A stretch of 8,325 nt of DNA, taken from positions 1 through 8,325 of the forward strand of contig JALGWK010000092.1 in NCBI GenBank assembly GCA_025774205.1, given 5' to 3'. The stretch is from a bacterium. GTDB lineage: Bacteria; Blakebacterota; Blakebacteria; Blakebacterales; Blakebacteraceae. A program made the translations under genes and the position numbers. Each line of letters opens with the position of its first letter. The stretch's first letter is position 1. The notes under the pieces were generated by a model, which did no database searches, was not told where the DNA came from, and worked only from the letters and a program-made list of their open reading frames with translations. Below, in pieces: positions 1 through 6,306 of this stretch.

Positions 1-768
1 GAGGAAGGTGCCGTCGGTCTGGTTGAGAGCCGCCTGAATCGCCGTCTCATCGGCGAAATCGGGGAGGTTCAGGTTGTAGGAGACGAAGAAGTGGAGTTGT
101 GACTTCAGGAGATGTATGAAGGCATCGATCATCAGGATATCGGTGACATCGATCTCCAGCTGACCATCCAGGTCCTGGAAGCCCTGCATCGTCGGGGTGA
201 GCACCATGGACCAGGTGGGATCGGCCTCGATCACCGCCAGGAGAGCGATCACGACGTCCACCACCGGGAGGAAGGTCTCCTCGATGGCATCCTGGAGCGG
301 CCCGAAGTCGGGCGGGACTCCCTCCTGCACGACCTTCATCATCCGTCCCTGCATCCAGGTCAACCAGCCGCCCGGAGTCAGGAGATCGGTCTCCGGGCCG
401 GAGATGTCACCGAGCGCGCGGCGGAACCCGGGCCCCGGCGAGCCGGAAGCGGCCTTGCCAAAGTTAAAAAATGAGAGAACGTCACCCAACGCGGTCAGCA
501 CGGTCGCGTCCTGGGTCAGGAGTCCGATCTCGCAGAGCGCGAGACCGAGTCGGGCATCATCGTTGGCCGGATCGAGTTCGAGGGCGTCTTCGAACTTCTG
601 CTTCGGTGTCGTGAAATCCTCGGCGGCGGCGATATCCCCATTGTCCGGACCGCTCGGATCATCCTCACAACCGGTCACGACAAGGAGTGACAGACCCGCC
701 AGCAGAACGGCGGGGACCAGCAGACCCCGGGACCACCGGGAGCCGGATCGGGACGGGTACGATTTCAT
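1..768 (-). CDS. Predicted lipoprotein with TPR-like segment (3' end beyond the window)
   Basis: The reading frame is open from an ATG at 768 to the left edge, so 256 residues are visible and the C-terminus is missing. The N-terminus is a lipoprotein signal: basic residues (R7, R11, R14), a hydrophobic stretch at about residues 16-31, and a lipobox V31-T32-G33-C34. Residue +2 is Glu rather than Asp, which under proteobacterial rules would favour the outer membrane. A short Gly/Pro/Asp-rich linker follows, then a helix pair resembling one TPR unit (residues 57-81, with ALELDPANDDARLGLAL). The rest is amphipathic and helical with no motif I recognise. The start is supported by a strong Shine-Dalgarno, AAGGAGG (777-783), 8 bases upstream. 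It lies 52 bases after the adenosyltransferase gene with no evident terminator between, so it is probably co-transcribed. Function unknown; an envelope-anchored protein is the safest call. Confidence 0.8.
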   Translation of the reverse strand, partial: MKSYPSRSGSRWSRGLLVPAVLLAGLSLLVVTGCEDDPSGPDNGDIAAAEDFTTPKQKFEDALELDPANDDARLGLALCEIGLLTQDATVLTALGDVLSFFNFGKAASGSPGPGFRRALGDISGPETDLLTPGGWLTWMQGRMMKVVQEGVPPDFGPLQDAIEETFLPVVDVVIALLAVIEADPTWSMVLTPTMQGFQDLDGQLEIDVTDILMIDAFIHLLKSQLHFFVSYNLNLPDFADETAIQAALNQTDGTFL

Positions 769-820
769 GGAACGAACCTCCTTCTGTACGGGCTGCAGCG
801 GCTGGCTGGCAATTGCACCA

Positions 821-1369
821 TTATCTCACACGATCGTAATCCATGCCTCCTGATTTTTCCTCCAGCCGGGCCAGGAGGAAGAGGATATCGGAGAGCCGGT
901 TGAGCCAGGGCAGGATGACGGGATTGGAAAACCCGTTGCCCTCTTCGGTGGCCAGGGCAACGACCTTCCGCTCCACCCTGCGGATCACGGTGCGGGCGAT
1001 ATCGAGCGCCGCGCTGGCCGTAGTTCCACCCGGGATGATGAAGACCGGCGGAAGGTCCACTTCTTCCTCGAGGGCGTGTCCGAGTTCCTCGAGGGAGTTC
1101 AGGTGATCCTCACCGAGACGTTCCCGGAGACCGGCGGCGGCGGCCGGGGAAGCGGCAAGCTCCGCCCCGATCAGGAAGCAGGTCTTCTGAATCTCATGCA
1201 GGTGTTCACTGATCCGATCCACTCCACTGAGGGAGCGGGCCAGTCCCATCACCGAGACAGCCTCATCCAGGTCACCATAGGCGTCGGTCCGGGAACTGCT
1301 CTTGAGCACCTCTTCCCCTGAGAGGAGACGCGTCCGCCCGCCATCACCCTTTTTCGTGGAGATACTCAT
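821..1369 (-). CDS. pduO: ATP:cob(I)alamin adenosyltransferase, PduO type
   Basis: This enzyme transfers the 5'-deoxyadenosyl group of ATP to cob(I)alamin, making adenosylcobalamin in the cytoplasm for B12-dependent mutases, dehydratases or ribonucleotide reductase. All PduO-family signatures are visible in 182 residues, close to the usual length. They are the N-terminal ATP loop TKKGDGGRT (residues 5-13), the SSRTDAYGDLDEA segment (25-37), a helix with PGG followed by AR...RRVER (103-124), and the C-terminal NRLSDILFLLAR (147-158). I chose the ATG at 1369 because family members begin just before the TK-GDGG motif. A TTG at 1381 would add four residues and overlap the preceding stop as TTGA; neither start has a strong Shine-Dalgarno. 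The gene lies 8 bases after the HD-GYP gene, so translational coupling is likely. No B12-dependent enzyme is in the window, so the destination of the cofactor is unknown. Family assignment is firm; only the start is uncertain. Confidence 0.93.
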   Translation of the reverse strand: MSISTKKGDGGRTRLLSGEEVLKSSSRTDAYGDLDEAVSVMGLARSLSGVDRISEHLHEIQKTCFLIGAELAASPAAAAGLRERLGEDHLNSLEELGHALEEEVDLPPVFIIPGGTTASAALDIARTVIRRVERKVVALATEEGNGFSNPVILPWLNRLSDILFLLARLEEKSGGMDYDRVR

Positions 1370-1377
1370 CGGAACAT

Positions 1378-2694
1378 TCAATTCCCGTCGGTTCGACTGC
1401 CGTCATGGCAGCGGTCATAGGCGCACTTGAACCGTTCCACGAGGTCACGCTCATCCGCCGACAGGTCACCCTCTTCATTCTCGATCAACTGCTGGAACTC
1501 GCCGAGGGTGACCGCCGCGAATAGTTCCATATCCTCCCCGGGGACCAGTTCAGTGTTGTCCTCTTCCAGTATCTTCACGATCCGGTCGAGGCTGAGATTC
1601 TTGAAGGCACTGACGAATTCCGGCTGGATCTGATTCTTCCGGGATTCCTCATCCAGAATCCTCAATACCTTGATGAATTCCATCCGGTCGCGGTAGTGGC
1701 GACGGCTGGTGATGGCGTCGAAGATATCACTCACCGCGATCACCCTGCCCGCTTCAGGGATATCATCACCGATGAGGCCGAGCGGGTAGCCGCTCCCGTC
1801 GAGCCGTTCGTGGTGCGTGGCCGACATCATCGGGATGTCCTTCTGTCCCCTGACGAAATGGATCTTTTCAAGAATGTTGAGGGAGTGGAGAGCGTGGGTC
1901 TGGATGATCTTGTACTCCTCGTCGTTGAGCTGACCATCCTTGAAGAGGATCACCTCCGGCACCCCGATCTTGCCGATATCGTGAAGCAGGGCGGCGGCAT
2001 TGAGCACCTCCAGCTGCTTCTCCGAATATCCCAGCACCTCCCCGATCGCCAGGGAATAGAGAGTAACCCGTGAACTGTGCCCGGCGGTTATCGGATCACG
2101 GGCATCCATCGCGGTTGAGAGGGTCTCGACGAAGGAGATAAAGCTCTTTTTCTGGTCCTCGTAGAGCCGGGAGTTCTCAACCGCCACTGCCGCCTGCCCG
2201 GCCAGCGCGGAGAGGAGTTCCTCATCCTCGTCATCGAAGGCATCATCACTCTTCTTGTTCAGGACCTGGATGACGCCGATCCGCTCTCCCTCCTTGTTCG
2301 TCATGGGGACACAGAGTACCGATTTCGTCCGGTAACCGGTCTGCCGGTCGAAATCCTGGTTGAAGCGCTGGTCATTGTAGGCATCGGGGATGTTGAGGAT
2401 CTCGCCGCTGGTCGCGACAGCGCCCGCCAGGCCGAGGTCCATCGGAAAACGGATCTCCATGAACCGGACGCCCTGGGCGACCTTCGACCACAGTTCCTCC
2501 GACTCCCAGTCGATGAGGAAGAGACTGGAACGATCAGCTTCCATCACCTCGGTGATCCTGGTGATGATCAGATCGAGCAGTTCATCAAGGTCAAGGGTCC
2601 CGCCGAGTGCCCGCATGACTTCGTAGGCGGCCCGATAGCGAGCCACTTCACGCTCGAGCTCTTCGTACGATCGTTTCTGTTCGTCCTCGGGCAA
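1378..2694 (-). CDS. GAF-sensor HD-GYP phosphodiesterase (cyclic di-GMP hydrolysis)
   Basis: Cytoplasmic 438-residue signalling enzyme predicted to hydrolyse cyclic di-GMP. It has no signal peptide or membrane segment. A short N-terminal coiled coil (about 5-30) leads into a GAF domain (about 35-175), then the HD-GYP domain (about 185-375) and an acidic C-terminal extension of about 65 residues. Catalytic motifs are intact: H206, the HD pair H238-D239 in HDIGKIGVP, H267, HHE at 294-296, DGSGYP at 299-304, and D323 in SDIFDAITS. The GAF domain keeps an NK-x5-F-x3-DE pattern (N146, K147, F153, D157, E158) found in cyclic-nucleotide-binding GAF domains. The start is a TTG at 2694. An in-frame stop lies just upstream, no ATG occurs before residue 27, and AAGGA sits about 10 bases ahead. 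It is first in a minus-strand run with the adenosyltransferase and lipoprotein genes, below a plausible sigma-70 promoter. The ligand sensed and the cellular output are unknown. Confidence 0.93.
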   Translation of the reverse strand: MPEDEQKRSYEELEREVARYRAAYEVMRALGGTLDLDELLDLIITRITEVMEADRSSLFLIDWESEELWSKVAQGVRFMEIRFPMDLGLAGAVATSGEILNIPDAYNDQRFNQDFDRQTGYRTKSVLCVPMTNKEGERIGVIQVLNKKSDDAFDDEDEELLSALAGQAAVAVENSRLYEDQKKSFISFVETLSTAMDARDPITAGHSSRVTLYSLAIGEVLGYSEKQLEVLNAAALLHDIGKIGVPEVILFKDGQLNDEEYKIIQTHALHSLNILEKIHFVRGQKDIPMMSATHHERLDGSGYPLGLIGDDIPEAGRVIAVSDIFDAITSRRHYRDRMEFIKVLRILDEESRKNQIQPEFVSAFKNLSLDRIVKILEEDNTELVPGEDMELFAAVTLGEFQQLIENEEGDLSADERDLVERFKCAYDRCHDGSRTDGN

Positions 2695-2763
2695 GCTGCC
2701 GATATCCTTTCAGATTTCCGACTCCAGCACCAATACCCCGCAGGCTCGGGGATCAGATCTCTT

Positions 2764-2793
2764 ATGCTACGTGCGGTGTCGGAGAAAATTCAA
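2764..2793 (-). promoter_or_regulatory. Putative sigma-70 promoter for the GAF/HD-GYP operon
   Basis: On the minus strand a -35-like TTGAAT (2793-2788) and a -10-like TAGCAT (2769-2764) are separated by 18 bases. This predicts a transcript starting near 2757 with a leader of about 60 bases before the TTG start codon. The match is 4-5 of 6 bases in each box. The position is sensible, but no experiment supports it. Confidence 0.45.
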
Positions 2794-2814
2794 CTCTAAT
2801 GTCCCGACCAGGCG

Positions 2815-2857
2815 CTTCCTGTCCTGATTAAATGAAGAACTGTCTAACGACAGGAGG
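2815..2857. repeat. Inverted repeat, 9-pair arms with 25-base loop
   Basis: The arms CTTCCTGTC (2815-2823) and GACAGGAGG (2849-2857) pair over nine positions with one G-T mismatch or wobble. The repeat lies upstream of the minus-strand -35 element and well upstream of the plus-strand operon. It could be an operator for a dimeric regulator or a weak hairpin. There is no U-tract, so it is not an intrinsic terminator. Confidence 0.35.
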
Positions 2858-3019
2858 CATCACGGTCATCCCCGGCAGGCCCGATTCCCCGCATTGGATA
2901 ACAGTATTCACTCAGAAAAAACGGTATGTTCATTCAACTCCGAATTGCCCTGCTGCGAATTTTCCCATGAGAGCTCTAAAACTAAATTCAGCTATTTCGG
3001 ATTGGTTGGTCTGAAAAGG

Positions 3020-3048
3020 TTGACACCGGTGTTTCTGGTTCCGATTGT
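3020..3048 (+). promoter_or_regulatory. Possible promoter for the oxidoreductase operon
   Basis: A perfect -35 hexamer TTGACA (3020-3025) is followed after 17 bases by a weak -10, GATTGT (3043-3048), giving a leader of about 80 bases. The palindrome ACACCGGTGT (3023-3032) overlaps the -35 box and spacer, where a repressor could sit. The poor -10 box makes this only a candidate; an activator-dependent promoter would fit the same pattern. Confidence 0.3.
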
Positions 3049-3134
3049 TTGCACTATCGACATTTCGGCACCCGGTGATCAGTGTCGTTTCTGCATCCGG
3101 ATTTCACCTTTCTGACTGGGAGAGGATGTACAGA

Positions 3135-3668
3135 ATGCCTTCATCCAGCACCGCGCCCGACTCCATGGAACCGGAGGTGGTGGTGACCGAGGAAGACCTC
3201 GCCACGACAGACGAGATCCTCAAGCAACATCAGTATGATCGCAGCGAGATGATCGCGATACTGCTGGGTGTGCAGGACGCCCTCGGGTACCTGCCTGTAC
3301 CGGTCCTGAAGCATCTCGCGGAACGTCTTGAGGTCTCCCCGATTTCGCTCTTCGGAATCGTAACGTTCTACACCTCATTCCGATTGAATCCGCCGGGACG
3401 TCACAAGTGCACCGTCTGTATGGGAACCGCTTGCCATGTACGCGGCGCCGTGAACGTCCTGAAGGAATTCGAACGCCGTCTCGATATCTCCGCTGGGAGC
3501 ACGACCCCTGACCGTCATTTCCAGCTCGAGACAGTCAACTGTGTCGGCGCCTGCGCCATAGGGCCGCTTGTCATCGTAGATGACGAATACCATGGCAACA
3601 TAACTCCGATAAAAATCCCGAGACTGCTGCGCCGTCTTGAACGTGACAAGGCCGAGGATGTGACATGA
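3135..3668 (+). CDS. NuoE/HydC-like [2Fe-2S] subunit of an NAD(H)-linked oxidoreductase
   Basis: A 177-residue thioredoxin-fold ferredoxin subunit (NuoE, HoxE, HndA, HydC family). In known complexes it carries a [2Fe-2S] cluster next to the flavin subunit. The helical N-terminal region (about 20-75, with MIAILLGVQDALGYLP) is typical. The cluster ligands are visible as C85-x4-C90 (VCMGTACHVRGA) and C126-x3-C130 (NCVGACAIGP). I chose the ATG at 3135 because GGGAGAGG (3118-3125) lies 9 bases upstream. An ATG at 3126 abuts that ribosome-binding site, and a TTG at 3045 would add an implausible leader. It is the first gene of a four-gene operon, and its stop overlaps the next start as ATGA. Membership of this family is certain. 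Which complex it serves is inferred from its neighbours: there are no complex I membrane or NuoBCD subunits, so a soluble enzyme is implied. Confidence 0.93.
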   Translation: MPSSSTAPDSMEPEVVVTEEDLATTDEILKQHQYDRSEMIAILLGVQDALGYLPVPVLKHLAERLEVSPISLFGIVTFYTSFRLNPPGRHKCTVCMGTACHVRGAVNVLKEFERRLDISAGSTTPDRHFQLETVNCVGACAIGPLVIVDDEYHGNITPIKIPRLLRRLERDKAEDVT

Positions 3669-5542
3669 CCGGCAAGATCAGATCCGTCAGCGAACTGCAT
3701 GAATTCCAGGCGTCCCTGAAGGAAGAACTGCAGGGCGACCGCACTGTCATCACCCTCTGCGCCGGTCCCGGTTGCGCGGCCAGTGGCGCGGACAACGTGG
3801 CCAAGGCCTTCCGGAAGCACATCGAAGAGATGGGCCTGACCGACCAGGTGACCTTCAAGTGCACCGGCTGTCACGGATTCTGTGCCCTGGCGCCTGTGGT
3901 TGCCATCGATCCGGCAGGGTACTGCTATGAGGGTGTGAAGCAGGCCGATGTGAAGGATATCCTCGAACGCACCATCATCGGTGGTGAGGTCATCGAGAAG
4001 CTGCTTTACGTCGACCCGGAGACGGGAGAGCCCGTTCTGTATGAGAAGGACATCCCCTTCTACAAACATCAGGACCGCATACTGCTGGCCGAGAACCGGC
4101 AGATCGACCCCGACCGCCTGGAGGACTTCCTCGCCATAGATGGGTACAGCGCTCTGGCCAAGGTGCTGGATGAGATGTCATCGGAGGACGTGATCCAGGC
4201 CATACTCGATTCCGGCCTGAGGGGCAGAGGCGGAGCGGGATTCCCGACCGGGTTGAAATGGCAGATCGCCCATCAGCAGACGGCTGAACCGAAATACATC
4301 GTCTGCAACGCCGATGAAGGCGACCCCGGAGCCTTTATGGACCGGGGGATCATCGAAGGCAATCCGCATCGGGTAATCGAAGGCATGTGTATCGGTGCCC
4401 GCGCGATCGGCGCGAACCAGGGGTTTGTCTATGTCCGCTACGAATACCCGATCGCCGTACAACGGATCAACCAGGCCGTTGACCAGGCCCGGGAGGCGGG
4501 ACTGCTGGGAGAGAACATCCTCGGGTCCGACTTCAGTTTCGACCTCAAGGTCGTGATGGGCGCCGGGGCTTTCGTCTGCGGCGAGGAAACCGCGCTCATC
4601 GCCTCGCTTGAAGGCAAAAAGGGCGAACCGGTCCAGCGCCCGCCTTTTCCCGTCGAGTCGGGGTACCGGGGCAAGCCGACGGTCATCAACAACGTCGAGA
4701 GCTGGACCTGCGTGCCCCATGTGATCGGCAAGGGAGCGGAGTGGTTCTCCTCCATCGGTTCGGAAGGCAGCAAGGGGACCAAGATCTTCTCCCTGGTAGG
4801 GAAGGTTAAGAACACCGGACTCGTCGAGGTTCCGATGGGAACGACGATCCGCAAGATCGTCTACGACATCGGAGGAGGTGTCCCCAACGGCAAGAGCTTC
4901 AAAGCCATCCAGACAGGTGGACCTGCCGGCGGCTGTCTGCCTGAGGATCTCATCGACCTGCCCATCGACTTCGAGGCGCTGACCAAAGCGGGAACCATCA
5001 TGGGGTCGGGTGGTCTGATTGTGATGGATGAGTCGACCTGCATGGTCGACGTGGCCCGCTACTTCACCCGTTTTCTCGAGGAGGAGTCGTGCGGCAAGTG
5101 CTACTCCTGCCGCAAGGGAACGCAACGGATGCGGGAGCTCCTCGACGACATCTGCGAGGGGAAGGGAACGCTCGATCATCTCGACCTGCTCGAGGAACTG
5201 GGCGAGACCGTGAACAACGCGAGCATGTGCGGGCTGGGGCAGAACGCCGCGAACCCGGTTTTGTCGACCCTTCGCTACTTCCGTCACGAATACGAGGCCC
5301 ACATCACCGAACACCGCTGTTCAGCCGGTGTCTGTGCGGCTCTGATCAGGTACTTCATTCAGGAAGAGCTCTGCGACGGATGTCACGCCTGCTCCAAGGT
5401 CTGTCCGGTCGAAGCGATCAGCGGTGAGAAGGACCTGGAGCACGAAATCGATCCCGATGTCTGCATCACATGCGGATCATGCATCGAGGTCTGTCCGACG
5501 GATGCGATCATCATCGTCTCGGGAAGTGGGGAAGAAGCATGA
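3665..5542 (+). CDS. NuoF/HydB-like NAD(H)- and FMN-binding subunit with extra Fe-S domains
   Basis: A 625-residue cytoplasmic flavoprotein with the domain order of HydB/HndC, the NAD(H)-reactive subunit of bifurcating hydrogenases and related enzymes. First comes a thioredoxin-like [2Fe-2S] domain (C32-x4-C37, C69-x3-C73). Next is the NuoF core with GRGGAGFPTGLKW (187-199) and NADEGDPGAFMDR (215-227) for NADH/FMN, GAGAFVCGEETAL (299-311), and the [4Fe-4S] site C476-x2-C479-x2-C482 with C522. The C-terminal domain begins with an H550-R-C552-x4-C557 motif and ends in two ferredoxin clusters: C570, C573, C576, C580 and C600, C603, C606, C610. Plain complex I NuoF lacks both added ends; they are characteristic of the hydrogenase/bifurcating branch. 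The ATG start overlaps the previous stop (ATGA) with GAGG 7 bases upstream, and its own stop overlaps the next start in the same way, implying coupled translation. NAD(H) reactivity is well supported; true bifurcation is an inference. Confidence 0.95.
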   Translation: MTGKIRSVSELHEFQASLKEELQGDRTVITLCAGPGCAASGADNVAKAFRKHIEEMGLTDQVTFKCTGCHGFCALAPVVAIDPAGYCYEGVKQADVKDILERTIIGGEVIEKLLYVDPETGEPVLYEKDIPFYKHQDRILLAENRQIDPDRLEDFLAIDGYSALAKVLDEMSSEDVIQAILDSGLRGRGGAGFPTGLKWQIAHQQTAEPKYIVCNADEGDPGAFMDRGIIEGNPHRVIEGMCIGARAIGANQGFVYVRYEYPIAVQRINQAVDQAREAGLLGENILGSDFSFDLKVVMGAGAFVCGEETALIASLEGKKGEPVQRPPFPVESGYRGKPTVINNVESWTCVPHVIGKGAEWFSSIGSEGSKGTKIFSLVGKVKNTGLVEVPMGTTIRKIVYDIGGGVPNGKSFKAIQTGGPAGGCLPEDLIDLPIDFEALTKAGTIMGSGGLIVMDESTCMVDVARYFTRFLEEESCGKCYSCRKGTQRMRELLDDICEGKGTLDHLDLLEELGETVNNASMCGLGQNAANPVLSTLRYFRHEYEAHITEHRCSAGVCAALIRYFIQEELCDGCHACSKVCPVEAISGEKDLEHEIDPDVCITCGSCIEVCPTDAIIIVSGSGEEA

Positions 5543-6261
5543 AACTGATATCGCTGAATATCAACGGATTGCCGGTCGAGGTGGAAGAGGGTACCACCCT
5601 CCTTGAGGCGGCAAGGGCGTATGGTGTCAATATCCCGACCCTCTGTCACGATGACGGCCTCAGCAGTTACGGAGCCTGTCGCCTCTGCGTCGTCGAGATC
5701 GGCCCTCCCGGCAAATCGAAGATGGTGTCTTCCTGTACCTACCGGTGTGAAGATGGGCTTGAGGTCCGCACACACTCGGCGAAAATCATGAAAACACGGG
5801 CGATGATGCTCGAACTGCTGGTCAGTTCTTCACCGCAGTCGAAGACGATTCAGGACCTCGCTTCTGCGCATGGCATGACGAAGCAGCGTTTTCGACCTGA
5901 ACATGAAGACTGTATTCTGTGTGGTCTCTGCATCCGGATGTGTGCGGAGCAGATGATGTCATCGGCGATCGGATTTGTGGGCCGTGGACCGAACCGCCGC
6001 ATCACCACCGCTTTCGATGAGGTCTCAGAGGTCTGCCGAAGATGTGGCGGTTGCATGTATATCTGTCCGGTATGCATGTCACGTTGCCATGGCCCTGACG
6101 AAGAGGCGACCCTCTGCAATGCCTGCCTCAATTTCAGCCCATCGTGTGTTGCGGTATATGATGATGTTCAATGCTGGATGCCGCCGGAATGCGGCACCTG
6201 TGTCCGTCCCGAAGGGGATTACCTGCCCGCCACCGGGCGGTTGGCAACAGAAGAATCATAA
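5539..6261 (+). CDS. HoxU/NuoG-N-like Fe-S electron-transfer subunit with Cys-rich tail
   Basis: A 240-residue protein related to the N-terminal part of NuoG/HydA and to HoxU, which relays electrons between the flavin subunit and a catalytic partner. A plant-type [2Fe-2S] domain has C36, C47, C50 and C66. A two-cluster ferredoxin domain has C125, C128, C131, C135 and C156, C159, C162, C166. The His-Cys3 [4Fe-4S] site of NuoG (H-x3-C-x2-C-x5-C) is not visible between the two. Beyond the last ferredoxin Cys come eight more cysteines (C169, C173, C183, C186, C193, C202, C208, C211) in about 45 residues, which is unusual for HoxU; an extra cluster or a zinc site is possible. None of the three H-cluster motifs of [FeFe] hydrogenase is present. 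I chose the ATG at 5539 because the sequence there begins exactly as family members do (MKLISLNINGLPVEVEEG) and overlaps the preceding stop as ATGA. Confidence 0.9.
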   Translation: MKLISLNINGLPVEVEEGTTLLEAARAYGVNIPTLCHDDGLSSYGACRLCVVEIGPPGKSKMVSSCTYRCEDGLEVRTHSAKIMKTRAMMLELLVSSSPQSKTIQDLASAHGMTKQRFRPEHEDCILCGLCIRMCAEQMMSSAIGFVGRGPNRRITTAFDEVSEVCRRCGGCMYICPVCMSRCHGPDEEATLCNACLNFSPSCVAVYDDVQCWMPPECGTCVRPEGDYLPATGRLATEES

Positions 6262-6276
6262 ACAGAGAAACAGCCC

Positions 6277-6300
6277 GGAATAGTGGGCATTCCAGGAGGA
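6277..6300 (+). promoter_or_regulatory. Intercistronic stem-loop next to a strong ribosome-binding site
   Basis: In the 45-base gap before the last gene, GGAAT (6277-6281) and ATTCC (6289-6293) can pair around a 7-base loop. The near-perfect Shine-Dalgarno AGGAGGA (6294-6300) follows at once, 6 bases before the ATG at 6307. The ribosome-binding site fixes the start and gives this gene its own strong initiation, unlike the overlapping upstream genes. The hairpin is small, and a role in tuning translation or protecting the mRNA is speculation. Confidence 0.4.
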
Positions 6301-6306
6301 ATCACA

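Larger units (their letters stand above)
2695..3134. other. Divergent intergenic region
   Basis: About 440 bases separate the minus-strand phosphodiesterase operon from the plus-strand oxidoreductase operon. The stretch from roughly 2890 to 3060 is visibly richer in A/T than the flanking genes. It holds one promoter candidate per direction, a 9-pair inverted repeat (2815-2857) and a 10-base palindrome (3023-3032). A small hairpin, CCCCG/CGGGG (2736-2751), would lie in the phosphodiesterase leader. Short open frames here (for example 2832-3014) have no ribosome-binding site of note and no recognisable protein features, so I do not call genes. Confidence 0.7.

Noticed and set aside
112-853. Two plus-strand open frames (112-474 and 197-853)
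   Set aside because: They lie opposite the lipoprotein gene, which has a signal peptide, a lipobox and a strong ribosome-binding site on the minus strand. The plus-strand products are low-complexity and have no supporting signals.
2736-2751. Hairpin in the HD-GYP leader as a c-di-GMP riboswitch or terminator
   Set aside because: The stem has only five pairs, no U-tract follows, and the leader of about 60 bases is too short for a GEMM-type riboswitch.
3037-3052. Sigma-54 (-24/-12) promoter ahead of the oxidoreductase operon
   Set aside because: The GG and GC dinucleotides are 12 bases apart rather than the required 10, and the flanking bases match poorly.
2832-3115. Small plus-strand open frames in the divergent spacer (60 and 73 codons)
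   Set aside because: They overlap each other in different frames, use codons unlike the neighbouring genes, lack convincing ribosome-binding sites and show no family features.
4178-5314. Long open frame of 378 codons on the minus strand
   Set aside because: It is antisense to the NuoF-like gene, whose Fe-S and FMN motifs prove the coding strand. The antisense product is rich in Arg/Asp/Val with no recognisable domain, as expected for a GC-rich shadow frame.
3135-6261. [FeFe] hydrogenase HydABC or respiratory complex I
   Set aside because: The HoxU-like protein ends without any of the three H-cluster motifs. No NiFe large or small subunit is present, and no NuoB, C, D or membrane subunits occur, so only the shared diaphorase core is supported.
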